From contig OX365955.1 of the NCBI GenBank assembly GCA_947247005.1, forward strand, positions 19,821,322 through 19,885,321: a stretch of DNA of 64,000 nt, written 5' to 3'. Shown here one piece after another: positions 58,065 to 64,000 of this stretch. The notes under the pieces are model-generated. The model saw only the letters and a program-made list of their open reading frames with translations. It did not search any database and was not told where the DNA came from. Origin of the DNA: Spisula solida (Eukaryota; Mollusca; Bivalvia; Venerida; Mactridae). The translations under genes were made by a program, and so were the position numbers. Every line of letters starts with the position of its first letter. Position 1 is the first letter of the stretch.

Positions 58065-61000
58065 GTAATGCAACCAAGCACTGACTTCAGAGAAGCATAT
58101 GTATACATGCAAGATCTTACAAAAATCAGTACACCGAAAACAATCTTGTCAGAAATTGGAAGCGAACTTATATAGTAGTGTGAACAAACTGCATGTATAT
58201 CGTTACTTTTATAGTCAGATCAATTTTACAATCTGCATTGTTAGAAAGTCTTACCATCCCTAGGGGTATAGATCACTTAAAACTTAGAATTACCAATATA
58301 CTTGAAGTACAAACTTTCTACATTAATACAGACACAAGGTGGCAAAGGTGAAATAATGGTAAACTAAAAACTGTGTGCTGTGATAAAATCTATAGCAATT
58401 CCAACTTTGCATCAATAAAATCAATCCTGGTAATGGAGTTAATTAAATAACAACTGGCATCCGGGATGATTGCAGATTTGAATTCCAGATTTTGCATATT
58501 TTGATTCCCAATTAGAATCACACTGTTTTATAGGGAAGTTCAAGATAAATATGGAATGTTTGATAAAACAATTTAATGTAACGGTAGTTTCCATAAGAAA
58601 CACCATAGAAAATGCCTTTGGAATACTGGTGAAATAATTGCATTTCAGTGGGATGCACTGGAATTCAAGAGATATATTTTGTCCAGTGAACATCTCTAGA
58701 TTATTCCACTAGACCACTGGTATTTCAGATTCCCGTGTATTTCAACTGACATTTTCCGAATGTTTTTTTTCGGTGATATATATCGAGTGGAAATTACAGT
58801 GGAATTCCCGTGAAAATTCCAGTGGAATTCCGGAGACACTTGGGAATGGAGAGTGTAAAAATACGTTGCAGGTATTATTTTATGGTTGCTAATGTATAAG
58901 AAATATCCTAGACATGAAAGTGGCATGGACTTGTGGATGAATGAAGCAGCACAATTTTATTGTAAATTCTCCCTAAGGCTGCATTAAACTGCCTGTAGTG
59001 GGAAGAAAACTATTGGTTGGGTTAAACAGAAACTTTAACCTAATTTGGTTTAAGCTGCCATTTAATCAAATCAGGAGAATATTGAACACTTTCTCACATT
59101 CCCCCCTGGATATCTATAATCTGTAGAAAAGTCTGTGTCTAAATCATATAATGCAGCCATCGATATACTTACCATTTTGCCTTAACAAAATTAAAATTTA
59201 ATATTCACATAAAAGATTTATAGACAAACGAAAGATCAGTAAGGATACAAGTCTCCGGAGTCATAGTTAATTAATTAATGCCAATACTTTTAATGGTAGT
59301 AAGCATGTGTAAAAAATTCCACATAAATCATTATCTTTACGTTGTTTTCCCATAAAAGGACTTCCATGCAGTCAGCCATTTTTCTTTCGCATTCTGGGAT
59401 TTTTCTCCCATTTATGTTGATTTTAATATTTCAGGTTAATATAGATCATGTTCTGTAAAGATTTAGGCAAAAACTGTGACCTCTAGTGATTTAAATACAG
59501 AAGGTCAATCTATGATTTAATTAACCTAGTGACCTAGGTTACCCTGGTATTGACCTGATTATCATGACCCATTCATATAACAGATTATTTCCAGATGTTC
59601 ATGAATTTTTTCATGAACAGTTTAAGTGCTATGTGTTCCATGAGTGATTTGAAATGTTCACTGTTTTATGAACTATTTTTCAATAAGGTATACATATAAT
59701 ACCAGTGAGTGACCTACAGTACACTAACCGTAACTTTGTTATTTTGTCTTCCAAAATTCAGCATAAAAGTACAATTTTTTAACTTTCCATTGCAATTTGG
59801 TCTAAATGCACAAAACTGTTCTTTTAGTGTATTAAAATGTTGCCTTAGTACATTACAGGACATCAATAAAGTAAAATTATTAACGACATCTTTCAAGCCA
59901 TATAGACTTTAAATGGATACAATGCATTTTCATACAATTAACGATAACATCAGAAGAAGAATGTTTAATTCAAATTGGACCTGGCATCCAAAATCCTTGA
60001 GAGGTAAATTGAATAATGTTAGGCAATAATTAAGAAGAATTTGGCAAATTGAAAGTAGCATAAAGTTACCCCCAGCATCAATTGTCCTTGGTGAAGTTCG
60101 CAAGAAACTCGAATTTTATGCATAATATTCAGAGCTCATGTAAGTGGTTCTGACAATTAACTGAGGGCTTCCGATCAAAAACATATTATAGAAAAAAAAC
60201 ATAATTTTAACAAATCAAGAGTATTGGAGCTAAAACCTCTCAGCTTTTCATTCTTGAGCTTATAACCATAAACATTCAGCTTTAAGTTAAAGGCTCTGAT
60301 AGAGCTTAATTAATTTATATACTGAGCTCTAAAACTTATAATTGAACCTTAATATTAAGCTCTCATCTTTTATTAAACATTAGTGTAACTGAAATTAGAT
60401 GAAACTGCAATTTCTTGAGCTGTTTTAGTAGCTTATAATACAAATTGTCTATAGAACAAATACCAGTAAATGTAACATACAATTACTTTATTTCATAGTT
60501 TTCTTGTAAATAATTCAATGCAGTGTGTATTGATTATGGCATATTTATTATTCAATGTAAGCAATTAGGTAAAATGTTACATTTATTTGCCACAAGGTGA
60601 TATGCATTACAAAGTAGAATTGCAGGTGAAATAAGGACACTTCTTTTATACCAATTTTATCATGCCAACATCATGGTAAAGCTACTGTCTCAGTCAGTCC
60701 AGCGAAGCAATTTCTATGATAACACTATGGAACCTAACCCCACGTCATGCAAATTGTATCAAAGAATCCCTTATTTCTGTCTTCATTACAAAACAAGAAA
60801 AGTGTTTAAACCAACTCACAAAGTTTCATCAATTTTGTCTCTAGAAAAAGACCTCAGTTTTTTTATTGATAATAAAATAAAGTGATCTTATAGCAAGGTC
60901 TCTAACACTCTTATTGCAGACATAAATAACACATTCTCTCATACAAACAACATTTCCATAAATTTTCTCTCCAATTTTTGCTGCCAATACATTCTGGTAG

Positions 61001-64000
61001 ACGGAATGGAATCAGATTGATCATGGTAAAATAGCAAGAACATATTCTCTACAATGTACCTAGTTTATAATCAAGCACACCAGCTTATTTTAATGTGTTC
61101 ATGTATCAAGCACAGCTAAACATGGAAGTTGGTAATAAAATGTGGATTTTTTACTTGTTCTTTGTAATATATATATACATGTATATATCTTGTAATGAAA
61201 GTGCGATGCTTTAAAGTTGTTATATGTAAAACAATTTGTACTCACCTATAGAGTCGACAGGAAGTAGAATATGAAAATAGAAAAAAAACACAAATTAGTA
61301 TATAATGAAATTATGTACAACATAATTTAAACAAGACAGATATAACTCGAGTATAAACTAAAAATACGTGCATTCAATGAAGGAACTTGGATCAAAAACA
61401 TACTGCTGCAGAGTAATGCCTCTACCGTAACATCATCAGTAAATTAAATTCAAAGGATATAAGAATAACGATTTATTTTCAGGTACTCTTGTGTATGCAT
61501 GCATTCCTGCATATTTACAGTGCATGATGACTGCAAGTTTCTACAACAGCTGACTCAAGTTTCTAGCAAACATTTACCATAATTATTTGTTCCATTACAA
61601 CCCCCCCATACCAGGAAGTGCTTTATTGAATACACACGGTATGTCAAAGGGCTACACAGTACAAAACTATTGATACTAATTAAATACTAATTGCTGTTCA
61701 CTAATTAGAATAGTGAAATTATCAAATGAGAAAAAACAATCAACTGTTCTAAGGCAAGTAATTCCAAAAGAAATTAAAGCCCAATATTTACCTAATTTGG
61801 ATAAGGGACAAGAAATTAACAGCTAATTACTGCAAAAATGGGACTTCATAAATATGTTTCTACCATGTCATAAATCTCATGCATGTGTTTTTAGAAAACA
61901 GATTGCAGTTTGTATGTACAGAATTCACCAAAAGACGGTAGAAATGTAGACAATTCAAAAATGGTAGACTGTATATCTCATCAGCTAGTAATATGGAAAA
62001 CTCGTTAATCCTTGAAAAACAAGTGGAAAATTGTCTTGTAATTTGGTATTTTGCAGTAAATGATCATAGAAATAGTAAGTCTTTTAACAGTCGCTTTTGA
62101 CAAGGCATAAACAAGCAGCATGCTTATATAAACAGACTTCCCACTGCAATATAAGCAAACTTGCGCTTCACTATCACAGAAATATGCTAAAAACATGGCT
62201 ACCATCCGAGTATATTATTAGGTACATTACAACAGGTAATATTTCAAAATCCTACACAGTGTAAGAATCAAGATAACCTGAGTGTCTGTGTACAAATAAT
62301 CAAACAATTTCAATTTGAAGACTTTAAAATTAAATATGTAATAGATTTTACAATTTAAGGTTGATACCATTTTATTTGGTTGACTATAAAATTGGGTACT
62401 TTAATCTGTTTGGTGACAAATACTTCAATTTTTCTTTAATTGAATTTGTTAAACATTTCAAATGTTTATGACCACAATTGCCTTCAAATTTGCCACCTAT
62501 TCGGAACCTCACATCATGTACTAGCCACATGGCAAGACAAATTTCTATTTGATTAATATGACCTGTTAAAATTGGGTTATATCCCCGATATTGTTAAAAG
62601 TTGTAAGTGATATATCATTACTCATGATTGTAACAGACTTATTTACATTTACGATAAATGGATTATAGTTTGACTTGTGTTCAATGTATGTCAGTGAGTG
62701 AGTGGTCGCCACAACTCCATTATCTGTACTTCGGGACAGATTTCTCCGAGATGATGTTTACATAGTATTGTTCAGCAAGTCCTCAAAAGCCTAATTTTGT
62801 TAGTGACCATCTCATACTAGTGTCTGGTGTATGAATGGGTGACAATGGTGAGAGGCGGGATCATGTTTTATACATGACTCTAGACATCAGCTTGAGAAAT
62901 GACCGCCTCTTCTACAGGACACAAGAATGTTGATGGGTTTCTGATATTGCGAAGATAATATTTGAGGGTGGTAGTCAATATGCTTGACCACTGAGACATT
63001 TCACCATAAGGACACTTGATCACTTGACCACAATGTAGTAATTTACCAACATGTTTATATAAGTCACAACGGGTGAACATGATTTCGCAAAAAAAAACGA
63101 CTTGACATAAAACTGAAATATGTTAAGACTGTTGACAGAGGTAATGGCTGAAAACAAACCGATAGGGTATAACAAGGTTAGAAGGCAACACAAAGCAATT
63201 ACCATATACAGAATGGAACAGGTACACTCATATTGCTTTCATCTCTTTAAGTGCGATCTGGTCTGTCGGTCATTATTAATTTAGGCGAAATAATTCAGAC
63301 GGAAAAGTTGTAACCTGAAATTGTGTCCCGAGAAAAAAGCTTCTCCTATGACAGAACATAGGCACCTGAATAATGAATAATCAGACACACACACTTGTTG
63401 ATGAGTGCTGGCTGGTTTTTTATGCGAATTCCATATAGCACTATATTCGTACATTAGGAATATTAAACACGAGTGATTAGCAAAGCCTCTGTGAAACACA
63501 GGACGAAATACGCTTGTCTGATGATAATCTCCAATCAACAGATCTTAACAAGCAGTTTAACTTAGCTCCCAGGCAACCATCAATCAATATAGAGAGAATT
63601 ATCATGAAAGAACAACAATTTAATATAATTTCTGACATTTGTCAACACCGACCTAGTCAGACCAGAGTGAAAGAAACACTTTAATCCATGTTCACACAAA
63701 ACACACGCAGGCCTTTGATTAGGTTGATAAAAACAGGATTTGTTTGAAATCCATGTGACAATTAAGTCAGCTGCTCTTCCACACCTTAACCCGTTCAAGC
63801 TTATTTAAAGAATGTAGATAAAAAGGTAGTAAATCTTGGTGAAAGGAAAATGATTAAGACAAAATGATCCGTCCAATATTGAAAGTTTTATCGTACCTCA
63901 CATTAGATAACGGTATAAATAGTTCGCCCTAAATTTTGTGTCACATTTAATTTTAGGGATTACCATATACAAACAATTATATGAGAAATGTGTAAGGAAG
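58065..64000. other. No supported gene or element
   Basis: About 6 kb of AT-rich sequence without strong tandem or inverted structure. Small items: repeated 'attccagtggaattcc' words at 58630-58830, a 'gttcatgaa..ttcatgaac' palindrome at about 59598, and an AT microsatellite near 61170. A minus-strand S-A-I-W-N-S near 63430 is reminiscent of the ephrin Y-W-N-S segment but lacks a signal peptide and a good donor. Confidence 0.45.

Noticed and set aside
63281..63538. Ephrin 5' exon candidate with S-A-I-W-N-S
   Set aside because: No signal peptide upstream and no good donor after the motif.
1..64000. CRISPR array or prokaryotic defence system
   Set aside because: Tandem arrays here lack unique spacers between constant repeats, and the window is clearly animal DNA with introns and SINEs.

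Overview
This is an AT-rich, repeat-dense stretch of animal nuclear DNA. Introns, U2-type splice sites, tRNA-derived SINEs, a LINE fossil, many MITE/foldback elements and very many minisatellites exclude a prokaryote. The repeat style (a dispersed ~160-bp repeat, mollusc-like SINE heads, dense 25-51-bp minisatellites) suggests a lophotrochozoan, most likely a bivalve mollusc; this is inference.

Left part (1-9.3 kb, + strand): a locus built by repeated tandem duplication. Noncoding blocks at about 0.3-1.45 kb and 1.9-3.1 kb are diverged copies. A block at 3.08-3.5 kb recurs at 5.56-5.96 kb. The unit 3.53-5.16 kb recurs at 7.33-9.26 kb and carries the 3' terminal exon of a pair of paralogous genes (3666-4443 and 7516-8179). 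These encode an unrecognised basic-then-acidic protein with a SUMO-type motif and 12-residue repeats. A 1.07-kb element with terminal inverted repeats (TIRs) sits between the copies.

Middle-left (9.3-23.8 kb): no convincing gene. It holds a ~160-bp dispersed repeat, a minisatellite whose units occur in both orientations, a LINE fossil (RNase H plus terminal Cys motif) interrupted by a foldback element, a 17-copy 48-bp minisatellite, a SINE, palindromic hairpins and a MITE with a 9-bp target duplication.

Centre (23.84-29.53 kb, - strand): the one recognisable gene, an ephrin. Five exons with consistent phases give most of the receptor-binding domain (four conserved Cys), a Thr/Pro-rich stalk and a C-terminal hydrophobic segment (GPI signal or single membrane segment). 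The signal-peptide exon was not found. A duplicated 5' splice site gives a second, in-frame donor 54 nt downstream of the first. The ephrin introns contain minisatellites, a SINE and an 885-bp TIR element.

Right part (29.5-64 kb): no supported exon on either strand. If the ephrin 5' exon lies further upstream, this is largely one intron of more than 34 kb; otherwise it is intergenic. It contains minisatellites, a mariner-type MITE, two copies of a palindrome carrying an octamer motif, a pogo/Tigger-like element inserted inside a minisatellite, and two foldbacks. I see no operon, CRISPR array, tRNA/rRNA gene or clear multi-gene system.
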